DNA of 64,000 nucleotides from Sulfuritalea sp. (lineage in GTDB: Bacteria > Pseudomonadota > Gammaproteobacteria > Burkholderiales > Rhodocyclaceae). Below, in pieces: positions 34,161 through 42,493 of the stretch. Where the stretch lies: NCBI GenBank assembly GCA_023229685.1, contig JALNYT010000001.1, positions 248,001-312,000 of the forward strand, given 5' to 3'. Every line of letters starts with the position of its first letter. Within the stretch, counting starts at the first letter, position 1. The position numbers and the translations under genes are program-made. The notes under the pieces are model-generated. The model was not told the origin of the DNA, ran no database searches, and worked only from the letters and a program-made list of their open reading frames with translations.

Positions 34161-34609
34161 ACGGCCAGAAGACTCCATCGTTCGCCGCGCCCCGTCGACT
34201 TTGGCAGGACAGCCGGAAACTGCGCTTCCTCATCGTCGGCGGCTGGAACACGCTCTTCGGCTACCTGTGCTTCTATGGCCTCTACCTGCTGGCGGCCAAT
34301 CGGGTGCACTATCTGATCGTCACTGCCGTTGCTCATTTCATCAACATCATTCAGGCTTACGTCATGCACCGCTGGCTGGTTTTCCGTTCTGAGGCCAAGG
34401 TCACCAATGAATTCCTGCGTTTCAACGCAAGCTACATCGGCACCTTTTTGTTCGGCCTGCTGGCCATGTTCCTGCTGGTCGAAGCGGCCGCCCTGTCGCC
34501 CCTGGTTGCCCAGGCGATAGTCATTCTCATGAACGTGATCCTCAGCTATGTACTGCACAGTCGCGTGTCATTCCGTCCGTCCTCTGACAGACAGAAGCCG
34601 TCCTCATGA
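34157..34609 (+). CDS. GtrA-family membrane protein
   Basis: 150-residue protein with four hydrophobic helices, beginning RKLRFLIVGGWNTLFGYLCFYG, the standard GtrA entry. GtrA proteins are thought to flip undecaprenyl-phosphate-linked sugars across the inner membrane in O-antigen or other glycan modification. The start at 34157 lies in an ATGA overlap with the epimerase gene and the stop overlaps the next start in the same way. Together with the GtrB-type enzyme downstream it suggests a periplasmic glycosylation module. Confidence 0.88.
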   Translation: MNGQKTPSFAAPRRLWQDSRKLRFLIVGGWNTLFGYLCFYGLYLLAANRVHYLIVTAVAHFINIIQAYVMHRWLVFRSEAKVTNEFLRFNASYIGTFLFGLLAMFLLVEAAALSPLVAQAIVILMNVILSYVLHSRVSFRPSSDRQKPSS

Positions 34610-36321
34610 TTCATGCGCCCAGGGAGTTCGACGAACGCCCTTCCTTTACCCCACCCGATCGCCTGACCCGGCTCGCACTGGGCTATCTGGCACTGCCGGT
34701 GTTTCTGTACTTTCCCGGGTGGTTCCAACCGGCGCCCGCTTTGATCCTCGCCCTGCTGCTGGGCTACGCCTGCTGGCGCGCATTGTCCGCGCATAAGCTG
34801 GCCTCGACTCCCTGGCCGCCTAATCGGCTGATCGCTCTGGCACTGCTTGTCGCAACTGTCTGGTCGGTGTTTGGCGGCGCCGGGCATTTCTTCTACGCCA
34901 ACGCCCACGACTGGATCATCCGCGACGCGATCCTGCGCGACCTGGTAGTGGCGCCCTGGCCCCCCAACTATTCAGCAGGCGGTGACGAGTTGTATCTACT
35001 GCGCGCGCCGGTGGCTTACTTTCTTCCTGCCGCTGCCATTGCCAAGCTGACGGGTCTGGCGACCGCCGACAAGTTGCTGTGGCTATGGACCGTGATCGGC
35101 ATTACGGTGTTTTTTCTCCTTCTACCCCTGCGGCACACCACGCTGATACGCTCGACGGCGGCCCTTTTGATTGTCGTGCTGTTCAGCGGCATGGATATCG
35201 CCGGCTACATGTTTCCGGATTTCTATTGGGGCAATGTTCCACTCCCTGGTGCGTTCATCGACTGGTGGATCAAGCCGCCGCCACTGGTCAGTTACTGGTC
35301 GAACACCTCCAACCTGTTCTGGAATCCCAACCACAGCCTGCCCGCATGGATTTCCATCGCCCTGTTCTACCGCCACTGGCGCCATCCGCGTTTCCTTGCC
35401 ATCACGCCACTGCTCGTCGCGGTATTACCCCTCTGGTCTCCCTTCGCCCTCATCGGTATCGCCCCCTTTCTCGCCATGCAGACCCTCCGCTGGTGGCGGA
35501 AGCATCCTCGCCATTCGCTTGACATGCAGGTTATTGCCGCCTGCGTCGCTGTATTCGGTGTTATTTTCGTTACGCTGACCATCCCCTTCAGCGGCATTCA
35601 CTATGGCATGACGCTCACTACAGCGCCAGGCGGGTGGATTTACCTGAACGACTTCAGTCATGTTTCGACCTATCTCGAAAACTACACGCTGTTCGTGATC
35701 TTCGAGTTTGCCGTCATCGCCCTGCTGGTCTCCCGTGCGGTCGACCGCTGGCTTTTCGTAACCGCCGTGCTCACCCTCCTCGTTCTGCCCCTGTTCAGCT
35801 TTGGGCCGGGCAACGATCTCGCCATGCGGGGTTCCATCCCCTCTCTCGGCATACTCTGCATCGCGGCCGTCAATGCGTTCGCGCATCCGACGCCCGGCAC
35901 CGGGCCATATCGTCGCTGGCTGCTGGGACTGGTACTGGCCATCGGTGCGGTGACCCCGTACTACGAGTTCACTCGTGCCGTTATCCGCAAGCCCTGGGCG
36001 CCCAATCTGGATTTCACCCTGATCGACGCCGACAATGGCCAGATTGCCCCTCATTACCTGGTCTCGCGACGCCGGTCGCCTATGGACGCAGCGCTGAATA
36101 CCTCAGCACCACTACCTAATGCAGTGGACTGGCTGTATTTCTGCGACAGGATCCATCCCCGCAACAAGGCCAATAAGGCTCATGTCGCCTTTGCCTGGCG
36201 CAACAATCGCAACGACGAGGAGATCCGTATCAAGCGGGAACGGATAAAGTTAGACTGCATGTCAGACACATCGGCCGCCGACCCAAAGGCCAACCCCGAA
36301 AGCGAACCAAGATGCCCCTGA
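34606..36321 (+). CDS. Polytopic membrane protein, paralogue of the one at 37255-38850
   Basis: 571 residues with about eleven hydrophobic helices and a soluble tail after about residue 470. Not assigned to a named family, but position between GtrA and GtrB fits the variable GT-C-like transferase of Gtr systems. The region GGAGHFFYANAHDW (near 86), WPPNYS and the FFLLLPLR helix have close counterparts in the later gene: GGAGHFFAANSDW, WPPAYS and LFLLLPLP. So the two are paralogues. A conserved Asp/Trp-rich first periplasmic loop is where GT-C enzymes carry catalytic acids. It overlaps gtrA by four and the GtrB gene by ten bases. Confidence 0.75.
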   Translation: MIHAPREFDERPSFTPPDRLTRLALGYLALPVFLYFPGWFQPAPALILALLLGYACWRALSAHKLASTPWPPNRLIALALLVATVWSVFGGAGHFFYANAHDWIIRDAILRDLVVAPWPPNYSAGGDELYLLRAPVAYFLPAAAIAKLTGLATADKLLWLWTVIGITVFFLLLPLRHTTLIRSTAALLIVVLFSGMDIAGYMFPDFYWGNVPLPGAFIDWWIKPPPLVSYWSNTSNLFWNPNHSLPAWISIALFYRHWRHPRFLAITPLLVAVLPLWSPFALIGIAPFLAMQTLRWWRKHPRHSLDMQVIAACVAVFGVIFVTLTIPFSGIHYGMTLTTAPGGWIYLNDFSHVSTYLENYTLFVIFEFAVIALLVSRAVDRWLFVTAVLTLLVLPLFSFGPGNDLAMRGSIPSLGILCIAAVNAFAHPTPGTGPYRRWLLGLVLAIGAVTPYYEFTRAVIRKPWAPNLDFTLIDADNGQIAPHYLVSRRRSPMDAALNTSAPLPNAVDWLYFCDRIHPRNKANKAHVAFAWRNNRNDEEIRIKRERIKLDCMSDTSAADPKANPESEPRCP

Positions 36322-37262
36322 TTTCAATCATCACACCCTGTTTCAACGAAGAAGAAAACGTCGAAGAACTGCATCGACGCATAGCCGCCCAGTTCGCCGG
36401 CATTCCCGATTGCGACTACGAACATGTCTTTATCGACAACGCGTCCACCGATGGCACCGTGGCCGCAATTCGCCGCCTCGCCAGCGCCGACTTTCATGTC
36501 AAGGCCATCGTCAATTCGCGCAACTTCGGCCACATCCGTTCGCCGATGCATGCCCTGCTTCAGGCGAATGGCGACGCGGTCATCACCATGGCGTCGGACC
36601 TGCAAGATCCGCCGGAGCTTATACCGGCGTTCATCGCCAAATGGCGCGCGGGCTTTCGGGTCGTGGTCGGCGTAAAGCCGCAATCGCTGGAAACACCGCT
36701 GATGGCTTTCGTGCGCCGCTGCTACTACCGCACTATCGGTCAAATCGCCGATGTCACGCTGATTCCGAACTTCACCGGTTTCGGACTCTATGACCGGAGC
36801 GTCGTGGAGATTGCCCGGACCTACGACGATCCCTACCCCTACTTTCGCGGCATGGTCGCCGACATTGGCTTTCCACATGCGGAAATTCCGTATGAAAAGC
36901 CGCTGCGTCTAAGGGGCATCACCAAGAACAACTTCTATACCCTGTATGACTTGGCCATGCTGGGCATCACCAGCCACTCGAAACTGCCGCTCCGTCTGGC
37001 GACGATGACCGGCTTCGCGCTCTCGGCCTTAAGCCTTCTGGTAGCTGTCGGCTACTTCATCTACAAGCTCCTCTACTGGAACTCCCTGTCGATAGGAATG
37101 GCCCCGGTACTCATCGGCATGTTCTTCCTGGCCTCGGTCCAGCTGTTCTTCATCGGGATTCTCGGCGAGTACATCGCGTCGATTCATACCCAAGTGCAAA
37201 AGCGCCCATTGGTCGTGGAGCGCGAGCGGATCAATTTCGCTCCGGCGCCGCCGCGTGACTGA
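36312..37262 (+). CDS. GtrB/DPM1-type polyprenyl-phosphate glycosyltransferase
   Basis: 316-residue family 2 glycosyltransferase. The GT-A domain starts ISIITPCFNEEENVEEL, with VFIDNASTDGT, SRNFGH (as NSRNFGH) and the metal/donor motif ASDLQDPPEL near residue 97. Two C-terminal helices at about 230-255 and 265-290 anchor it, as in GtrB, which loads a sugar onto undecaprenyl phosphate on the cytoplasmic face. A copy of the dispersed motif lies in the gene at 36468-36496 (read IRRLASADFH). Flanked by two paralogous membrane proteins that could use the lipid-linked sugar. Confidence 0.9.
   Translation: MPLISIITPCFNEEENVEELHRRIAAQFAGIPDCDYEHVFIDNASTDGTVAAIRRLASADFHVKAIVNSRNFGHIRSPMHALLQANGDAVITMASDLQDPPELIPAFIAKWRAGFRVVVGVKPQSLETPLMAFVRRCYYRTIGQIADVTLIPNFTGFGLYDRSVVEIARTYDDPYPYFRGMVADIGFPHAEIPYEKPLRLRGITKNNFYTLYDLAMLGITSHSKLPLRLATMTGFALSALSLLVAVGYFIYKLLYWNSLSIGMAPVLIGMFFLASVQLFFIGILGEYIASIHTQVQKRPLVVERERINFAPAPPRD
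36468..36496 (+). repeat. Dispersed motif copy 4, inside the GtrB-type gene
   Basis: ATTCGCCGCCTC, the exact 12-mer (36480-36491) and TTTCA. It is in frame with the conserved family stretch RRLAS-AD, so here it might be coincidence favoured by codon use. Confidence 0.5.
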
Positions 37263-38850
37263 AGGTCGCGCATTGCAGCGGCTGCTGGCGATCGACGAGG
37301 CCAACTCGGCCCATGCGCCGGATGGGCTCACGGCCGCGACCCTGATCTACATTGCCCTGCCCAACCTGATCTTTCTTGCCGGCTGGTTGCGCCCCGCGGC
37401 AGCCATCCCGATGCTGGCGCTGACACTACTCAGTCTGATTCAGTTCCTGCGTCGTCAGGATATGCGCTGGAGCGTTCCGCAATCGCCCGGGGCAGGCGTC
37501 TTGATCGTTGTTATCGCATTTGCCTGGGCCAGCCTCGGCGGCGCCGGACATTTCTTCGCCGCCAACAGCGATTGGCTAGTCCGCGACAGCGTACTGGGCG
37601 ATCTCGCCTTCTCCGACTGGCCTCCGGCCTACAGCGTGATCGATGGTCATCCGCACATCCTGCGCACCGCGATGGGCTTATTTTTGCCCGCAGCCGTGGT
37701 CGGCAAACTGGCCGGCATCGGCAGCGTCGATCTGGCACTGTATGTCTACGCGGCGCTGGGCTGCAGCCTGTTCCTGCTCCTTTTGCCGCTGCCGCGCAAG
37801 CCAAGCCGCCTGCTGATTGGCCTGCTGCTGGTAACGATATTTTTCAGCGGCATGGATTATCTCGGGGTCGTGCTCGTTACCGGTTCACCACCCATTTTCC
37901 CGCTGCGGCTCGAGTGGTGGGTCCCGTTCTGTTATCCCTCGATCACCGGCCAGATCTACTGGGCGCCCAACCATGCAATTCCGCTCTTGCTCGTTGCGAC
38001 GCTGTTCTACCGGCATTGGGGCCATCGCGCCTGGCCGGCACTGTTCCTCATCCTGCTACCGCTGACCGTCATCTGGACGCCCTTCGCAGTAATGGGCATC
38101 CTGCCGTTTCTGGCAATTGCCACGCTGCGCTGGTTTACTCAGGGCTATCGATTTTCCGATAGCCGCATCACGTTTTGGCAACTCGTCGCGGCGGCGCTCA
38201 TGACCTGGCTCACCGTGCGCCTGATGACACTTGACATCACAGCCATTCCGGGCTCAGCAAGCGCAGAGGTAGCGACCCATCCGGATGGCACGGCCCTCGA
38301 TTACCTGCTGTTCATTCTGATGGAGTTCGCCATTCTGGCGCTCTTGCTGGCGCGCGGATTGCGGCATTCACACGGACTGTTCTGGCTTGCCTGCGCGATC
38401 CTCGCCCTGCTGCCGCTTTATCACTACGGGCCTACCAACGACACCATGCTGCGGCTGTCAATACCCGGTCTGGTCTTTCTGCTGCTGATCATGCTCGATC
38501 AACTTCAGCACTGGGCATCACGGCGTGCCTTCCCCGCATCCGCCTGGGCGATCGGCATCGTGCTGCTGATCGGCGCCTGTACCCCCTTCAACGAAATGTG
38601 GCGCGCGGTTTTCTTCAAGCGTATCGCCCCCGATTATGGGCGCAACGTGGTGGAACATGACCGGTACACCGAGCCGCCCCATTACATCGGACGGCTGGAT
38701 CGGCCCGACCTGATCGCCGTGCTGCGAGCGCCGACTCTGGTGCCAAACGCAGCGGACCGAAAAGGAAGCGACGCGAAGTTTCAGAGCGGGCCGGTGCCTG
38801 CGCAAGCAGGTGCTGCGGCGAAAGGATCGGGCCCCCTGCAGGAAAAGTGA
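37255..38850 (+). CDS. Polytopic membrane protein, second paralogue next to GtrB
   Basis: 531-residue membrane protein with about eleven helices, GTG-started and overlapping the GtrB gene by eight bases. Shares GGAGHFF-AN, WPP-YS, LFLPAA and the LLPL block with the gene at 34606. Both also share a GPxND motif before a late helix (GPTNDTMLRLSIP here, GPGNDLAMRGSIP there). The C-terminal 90 residues are soluble and end in a low-complexity tail that may be partly non-conserved. No named family recognised; a GT-C-like glycosyltransferase or polymerase role is inferred. Last gene of the polysaccharide run, converging on the ABC operon. Confidence 0.75.
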   Translation: MTEGRALQRLLAIDEANSAHAPDGLTAATLIYIALPNLIFLAGWLRPAAAIPMLALTLLSLIQFLRRQDMRWSVPQSPGAGVLIVVIAFAWASLGGAGHFFAANSDWLVRDSVLGDLAFSDWPPAYSVIDGHPHILRTAMGLFLPAAVVGKLAGIGSVDLALYVYAALGCSLFLLLLPLPRKPSRLLIGLLLVTIFFSGMDYLGVVLVTGSPPIFPLRLEWWVPFCYPSITGQIYWAPNHAIPLLLVATLFYRHWGHRAWPALFLILLPLTVIWTPFAVMGILPFLAIATLRWFTQGYRFSDSRITFWQLVAAALMTWLTVRLMTLDITAIPGSASAEVATHPDGTALDYLLFILMEFAILALLLARGLRHSHGLFWLACAILALLPLYHYGPTNDTMLRLSIPGLVFLLLIMLDQLQHWASRRAFPASAWAIGIVLLIGACTPFNEMWRAVFFKRIAPDYGRNVVEHDRYTEPPHYIGRLDRPDLIAVLRAPTLVPNAADRKGSDAKFQSGPVPAQAGAAAKGSGPLQEK

Positions 38851-38878
38851 AAGGTCGGCGCTGACGGGACGGCGCGAC
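38850..38878 (-). repeat. Dispersed motif copy 5 (one core mismatch), convergent intergenic
   Basis: On the minus strand CGCCGTCCC then GTCAGCGCCGAC (one change from the 12-mer) and CTTTC. It starts at the last base of the membrane protein stop. A CGCGAC-GA-GTCGCG hairpin follows at 38873-38886. Confidence 0.55.
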
Positions 38879-38895
38879 GAGTCGCGGGAAACAAC

Positions 38896-39789
38896 TCAAT
38901 CGCCTTTTACAACGTGCAGGAAGGCGGTTTCCAGCGACAGGCTCGGCTTGATTTCGATCACCGTGTGGCCCGCTTCTTCAATCGCGCGCAAGGTCGGCCA
39001 TAGCTGTGAGCGTGCCAACTCGATCACCCATCGCTCGCCGGGCTCCGCGCTCATGCCGGGCACGGCCGCCCGACCCTGGCTGCGCACCAATACCCTTTCC
39101 TCTTCCCCCGCCAACTCGCCCGGCGCCCGCACTGCGCGCAGTTCGCCCTTGTGGATCAGTCCGAACCGATCGGCCAGCCGCTCCACGTCATGCAGCACGT
39201 GCGAGGTCAGAAAAATGCTGCCGCCGCGCTGCCTGTATTCGGAAAGAATGTCGACCACGTCGCGACGGCCGATCGGGTCGAGCCCCGACAACGGTTCGTC
39301 GAGAATCAGCAGCCGCGGCTCGACGGCCATGGCATGTGCCAGGGCGGTGCGCTGTGCCATGCCCTTCGAGAAGCCGCGCACGACCTTGTTCGCCACGTCC
39401 GCCAGGTCGAAGCGCTCCAGCCAATGCAGACAATGCAGGCGTACATTGGCAGGCTTGCGCCTGTGCAACGCGAGCCCCATCGAGAGAATTTCGAGCGGAT
39501 TGAGATAGTCCGGCAGGCTGGGGTTTTCCGGCACATAGCCCAATCCGCGCCGGGCTTCGGGGTGAGTCACGTCGACGCCAAACAAGGCCGCCGAACCCGC
39601 CGTGGGCAACATCACTCCGGTGAGTATCTTGATCGCCGTGCTCTTGCCAGCGCCGTTGGGTCCGATGAAGCCGAACACTTCGCCTTCTTCCACCGTCAGC
39701 GAAATTCCCTTGAGCGCCTCGAAGGGGGGTGTAGCCCAGTTGCGCCGGTAGGTCTTGCGCAGCTCGCGGATGTCTATGGCATAGGTCAT
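38896..39789 (-). CDS. ABC transporter ATP-binding protein (ABC-2 type)
   Basis: 297-residue ATPase. Walker A GPNGAGKST near residue 43, a Q-loop replaced by YVPENPSL, signature GFSKGMAQR, Walker B LLILDEPLSGLDP and H-loop TSHVLHD are all present. A C-terminal extension of about 80 residues may interact with the permease. It is the last gene of an operon permease - TM protein - ATPase, with four-base overlap to the gene before. Families with a KGM signature are typical of ABC-2 exporters such as gliding, Nos or polysaccharide types. Substrate unknown. Confidence 0.92.
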   Translation of the reverse strand: MTYAIDIRELRKTYRRNWATPPFEALKGISLTVEEGEVFGFIGPNGAGKSTAIKILTGVMLPTAGSAALFGVDVTHPEARRGLGYVPENPSLPDYLNPLEILSMGLALHRRKPANVRLHCLHWLERFDLADVANKVVRGFSKGMAQRTALAHAMAVEPRLLILDEPLSGLDPIGRRDVVDILSEYRQRGGSIFLTSHVLHDVERLADRFGLIHKGELRAVRAPGELAGEEERVLVRSQGRAAVPGMSAEPGERWVIELARSQLWPTLRAIEEAGHTVIEIKPSLSLETAFLHVVKGD

Positions 39790-40622
39790 GATCGGGGCGG
39801 TGAAGTGCGCAGGACGATTTCGCCCTGCGGGTCGAAGCCGAAGCCGAAGCCGAACGGGTCTACCGGCAGGACGGGGAGAATGCCGGAACTGACCAGTTCC
39901 TGCAGGTTGGTCACAGGCTTGCCAAAGCGCTCGCGGTACGTCACCGCCGCCGTGCGCAACTGCTGCAACTGGCGCAGGCGCGCCACTCGCGTTTCCAGAT
40001 AGGCGCGAAAATCCTTGCGCCGCGCTTCCTTCGCCATGGCCGCGACCACGCGAATCGCCAGTTCGGTATCCTGCACCTTGTCCATCCAGCGGGCGGCGAA
40101 ATTCTGCATGATCAGGCGCTGGTCGGGATCAGGCAGCTTTTCCGCTGCCTCCCTCATCCAGGCGGCAGCCCCAGCCGGGTCATGCTTGTAGTACCACTGA
40201 TTGAAGGCATAAAAGAAGGATGGCTGGTAATCGAAGAATCGCGCGCGGCTGGCCCGGGCCAGGATGGTCTGCGCAGAGTCCAGTTCGCCGTACTGGGCCA
40301 GGATGGCGAAGGCGATGTAGTAGTTGTCTTCGTGAGCCGGGTTCAACCAGGAAACATCCTCCTGCACCTTGGCCAGAATCCGGAACTCCTCCGGCCGCAT
40401 TCGATCGGTGGCTACTACCAGTGCACGAATCGCCGCCAGGTTGGCTGCCAAGTAGCGGTCGCCCGCGGCCATGAACACCTGCACGAACAAAGGCAAAGCC
40501 ACCTGCATTTCGACGGATACGGATCGCCGCGGTGTCGACCTGAGCTGCTCGGACGTCGCGATGAACACCAGCGCCAGCAGCAAGGCCACCAGCCACCCCT
40601 TGTATTGCACTCTCGCCGTCAT
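39786..40622 (-). CDS. Membrane-anchored hypothetical protein in an ABC-2 operon
   Basis: 278-residue protein with a single N-terminal hydrophobic helix (residues 8-23) and a large helical domain, presumably periplasmic. Several stretches look like helix pairs of a TPR-type repeat (AFAILAQYGELDSAQTILARAS, AAAWMREAAEKLPDPD). The C-terminus (YRERFGKPVTNLQELVSSG...PVDPFG) resembles the tail of pseudopilin-like or secretion-helper proteins with a conserved P-DPFG motif. The start at 40622 lies in a copy of the dispersed motif and just 11 bases after the permease stop. It may be a substrate-recognition partner of the exporter. Confidence 0.75.
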   Translation of the reverse strand: MTARVQYKGWLVALLLALVFIATSEQLRSTPRRSVSVEMQVALPLFVQVFMAAGDRYLAANLAAIRALVVATDRMRPEEFRILAKVQEDVSWLNPAHEDNYYIAFAILAQYGELDSAQTILARASRARFFDYQPSFFYAFNQWYYKHDPAGAAAWMREAAEKLPDPDQRLIMQNFAARWMDKVQDTELAIRVVAAMAKEARRKDFRAYLETRVARLRQLQQLRTAAVTYRERFGKPVTNLQELVSSGILPVLPVDPFGFGFGFDPQGEIVLRTSPPRS

Positions 40623-40640
40623 GCCAGCGCCGACTATTCG
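40611..40640 (+). repeat. Dispersed motif copy 6, at a gene junction
   Basis: TCGCCGTCAT, exact 12-mer (40623-40634) and ATTCG. It spans the permease stop and supplies the start codon of the next gene on the minus strand. Confidence 0.6.
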
Positions 40641-41434
40641 AAGTCCCGGCGCGTGAAGATCATCACCGCCAGGGTCAGCAGCAGCGCCGCGTAGCTCACG
40701 GCCAGCATCAGACCCAGTCCTGCGGCCTGCCCATCCGGCGCCAGCCCGTACATCGGCCATACTCGCCAATCGAGCCGCGACAGGTCGGGAAGAACCCATT
40801 GAATGGCATGAATGACCGGTGCGAAACGCATCAGTTCCGGGTCGCCATCAGCTCCCTTGGCAAGGTATTCGGCGACGGCCCCAAGACTCTTGCCGCCGAC
40901 GGCGAAAGCAAGGCCCAGCGCCAGCGGCAGCATCGGCACCGTGGAGAAGGAGGCCACCCACAGCGCAAAGGCGGCGACCACCGCCGCGTCGACCCACAAG
41001 CCGGCCACGGTGGACCAGTAGGGTATGCCGGGGGCGATGGCGAATCCCTGCGCGTAGTCCTTGCCCAGGCTCAGTACCACCGCCCAGAGCAGCATCCCGA
41101 GCAGTACCGCCGCCAAGGCAATCAGCGCCAGCACGCCCAGATAGCGCCCGATGATGTAGTGGCCGCGGGCCACCGGATAGGTCAGGGCAAACAGCACCGT
41201 GCGCCGCTCGATTTCGCGCGCGACCAGTTCCTGTACCCAGAACAGCGAAAACAGAACCAGCGTCATGCGCAGGCCGGACAATCCGACGTCAAGGGCCACC
41301 GTTTGCGGTTGGCGCGGAGAAAAGGATGCGGAAAGATAGGCGACGCCAACCAGCAAGGCGCCCAGTATCAGGATGGCCTGGATGCTCCGGCTGCGAAGGC
41401 CGGCCCGTCCGGCGGAAAGCATGAACTGCCACAT
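40634..41434 (-). CDS. ABC-2 type transporter permease
   Basis: 266-residue permease with six hydrophobic helices. The ELVAREIERRTVLFALTYPVARGHYIIGRYLG stretch after the second helix is the classic ABC-2 coupling region. First gene of the three-gene exporter operon. The head-to-tail layout with the ATPase fits a half-size exporter acting as a dimer. Homologous operons sit next to pilin or secretion genes in some genomes, but no substrate can be named. A bidirectional hairpin at 41452-41480 separates it from the pilin operon. Confidence 0.88.
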   Translation of the reverse strand: MWQFMLSAGRAGLRSRSIQAILILGALLVGVAYLSASFSPRQPQTVALDVGLSGLRMTLVLFSLFWVQELVAREIERRTVLFALTYPVARGHYIIGRYLGVLALIALAAVLLGMLLWAVVLSLGKDYAQGFAIAPGIPYWSTVAGLWVDAAVVAAFALWVASFSTVPMLPLALGLAFAVGGKSLGAVAEYLAKGADGDPELMRFAPVIHAIQWVLPDLSRLDWRVWPMYGLAPDGQAAGLGLMLAVSYAALLLTLAVMIFTRRDFE

Positions 41435-41451
41435 GCGGGGACTTTACCAAG

Positions 41452-41480
41452 AAAAAGCGCACCCGGAGGTGCGCCTTTTA
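41452..41480 (-). terminator. Terminator after the pilin operon
   Basis: In the pilin direction: AAAAGGCGCACC-TCC-GGGTGCGC followed by TTTTTC. Strong stem plus T-run, 18 bases after the stop of the secreted protein gene. It ends the pilA transcript before the ABC operon. Confidence 0.88.
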
Positions 41481-41498
41481 TGAAGCGAACAAATACGA

Positions 41499-41954
41499 TC
41501 AGGAACCTGCGGCCGTGATCGCTGCCGTGAGTGCGGTCGACACATCCCCAAAAGCGCAACCCGATGTGGAAGCACATTTTGCACTCGTTGTCACTGCACC
41601 ACCGGCGCTGGATCCCTGGACCGACTGGTTTCCTTTTCTCGAGCCGCCGCCCACAGCGAACAAGGTCGCCGTATTTTCGTTGTAGCTAACGATGGTATTT
41701 GATGAACACTGAACATCAAATCCATTCTTTGCGAACATGGGCGTCGGAATCACCGTACCGGAACCCCCGTTGACAGCGACCTTGGTCGGCGTCGCGCCAT
41801 CACACACACAAATCTCTCCAGCCGCCGGGGCAGTCGCGCTTCCCGCGGTCGTGAGAACAGCACCCGCCGCTGCGGCAGTCGCACTACAGGCAGCAGCAAA
41901 AGCACCTGCCGAGAACACGGTGGAAATCAGACCAACCACAAGTATCTTTTTCAT
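41499..41954 (-). CDS. Small secreted cysteine-containing protein next to pilA, possible pilin partner
   Basis: 151 residues, beginning with a clear Sec signal (MKKILVVGLISTVFSAGAFA) and followed by a Ser/Gly/Ala-rich domain with cysteines that could form disulfides: C23, C49, C51, C83, and C126/C132 near the end. It has no prepilin motif. It begins 16 bases after the stop of the 59-residue pilin and shares its promoter and terminator. In Geobacter a short N-terminal pilin is followed by a separate gene for the globular part, and the two proteins pair in the filament. By analogy this could be the missing head of the short pilin. Sequence similarity to the Geobacter protein was not evident. 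Alternatives: a minor secreted adhesin or chaperone. Confidence 0.7.
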   Translation of the reverse strand: MKKILVVGLISTVFSAGAFAAACSATAAAAGAVLTTAGSATAPAAGEICVCDGATPTKVAVNGGSGTVIPTPMFAKNGFDVQCSSNTIVSYNENTATLFAVGGGSRKGNQSVQGSSAGGAVTTSAKCASTSGCAFGDVSTALTAAITAAGS

Positions 41955-41970
41955 TTGAATGTCCTTTTGA

Positions 41971-42150
41971 TTAGTTGGCGTTGGCGATCGCGGAAGTCAG
42001 CACGTTCTTCGAGTCCGACTGAGCAGCCTTGTTCTCGGCTTTCTTGGTGTACTCAGTGAACTGCGGAATGGCGATGGCGGCCAGAATGCCGATGATCGCT
42101 ACGACGATCATCAGCTCGATCAGGGTGAAGCCTTTTTGCAACTTGCTCAT
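41971..42150 (-). CDS. pilA: Short type IV pilin (59 aa)
   Basis: A type IVa prepilin cut down to the N-terminal helix. After the leader MSKLQKG comes the processing site G/FTLIELMIVVAIIGILA, with the conserved glutamate at position 5 of the mature chain, then QFTEYTKKAENKAAQ and only about 15 more residues. No globular head or disulfide loop is encoded (ordinary pilins are about 140-170 residues). The start at 42150 follows AGGAG with eight bases. Short pilins are known from Geobacter and, as I recall, Azoarcus BH72. A sigma-54 promoter lies 48 bases upstream. Longer upstream starts would put extra residues before the leader and overlap the promoter. Confidence 0.92.
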   Translation of the reverse strand: MSKLQKGFTLIELMIVVAIIGILAAIAIPQFTEYTKKAENKAAQSDSKNVLTSAIANAN

Positions 42151-42197
42151 ATGAATTCTCCTGGAGGAAGCGCGACGGGCGTCGCTGTAGCGTGTAA

Positions 42198-42214
42198 CGC
42201 ACAAATTGTGCCAG
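42198..42214 (-). promoter_or_regulatory. Sigma-54 (-24/-12) promoter of pilA
   Basis: Minus strand reads CTGGCACAATTTGTGCG: TGGCAC and TGC with GG and GC ten bases apart, the fixed spacing of RpoN promoters. A start about twelve bases on gives a leader of roughly 37 bases. Pilin genes are often RpoN/PilR-controlled. Confidence 0.75.
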
Positions 42215-42493
42215 TGCGAAATCCGGTCTATGAGTGCCTTCAGCCAAGCGCGAGCGCCACTTCCTGACAAAAAACGTCACATTCTGCCCTGTCGCGTCAT
42301 GCCGCAAGGGGTTGAGCGTAACCGGCGAGCCGGATGGCCTTGAAGCGTCGCCTCGTTCTGCCGCTGCTGCGATGATGAACAGTCGGCGCTGGCGAGACGG
42401 CGAAGAGGCCTTGATTACCCGGCACGGTCGCGCAGTAGCCCGAGCGTGGCCCCCGCAAAACCGAATTTCAATGAGTGGTACGACAGCAAGAAA
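42215..42493. other. Region upstream of the pilA promoter
   Basis: About 280 bases between the pilA promoter and the stop of the HD-GYP gene. Apart from the dispersed motif copy at 42377-42405, I see no gene. It could hold activator sites for the sigma-54 promoter; no clear PilR-type repeat was recognised. Confidence 0.4.
42377..42405 (-). repeat. Dispersed motif copy 7, intergenic
   Basis: On the minus strand TTCGCCGTCTC, exact 12-mer (42382-42393) and GTTC, between the pilA promoter region and the HD-GYP gene. Confidence 0.65.
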
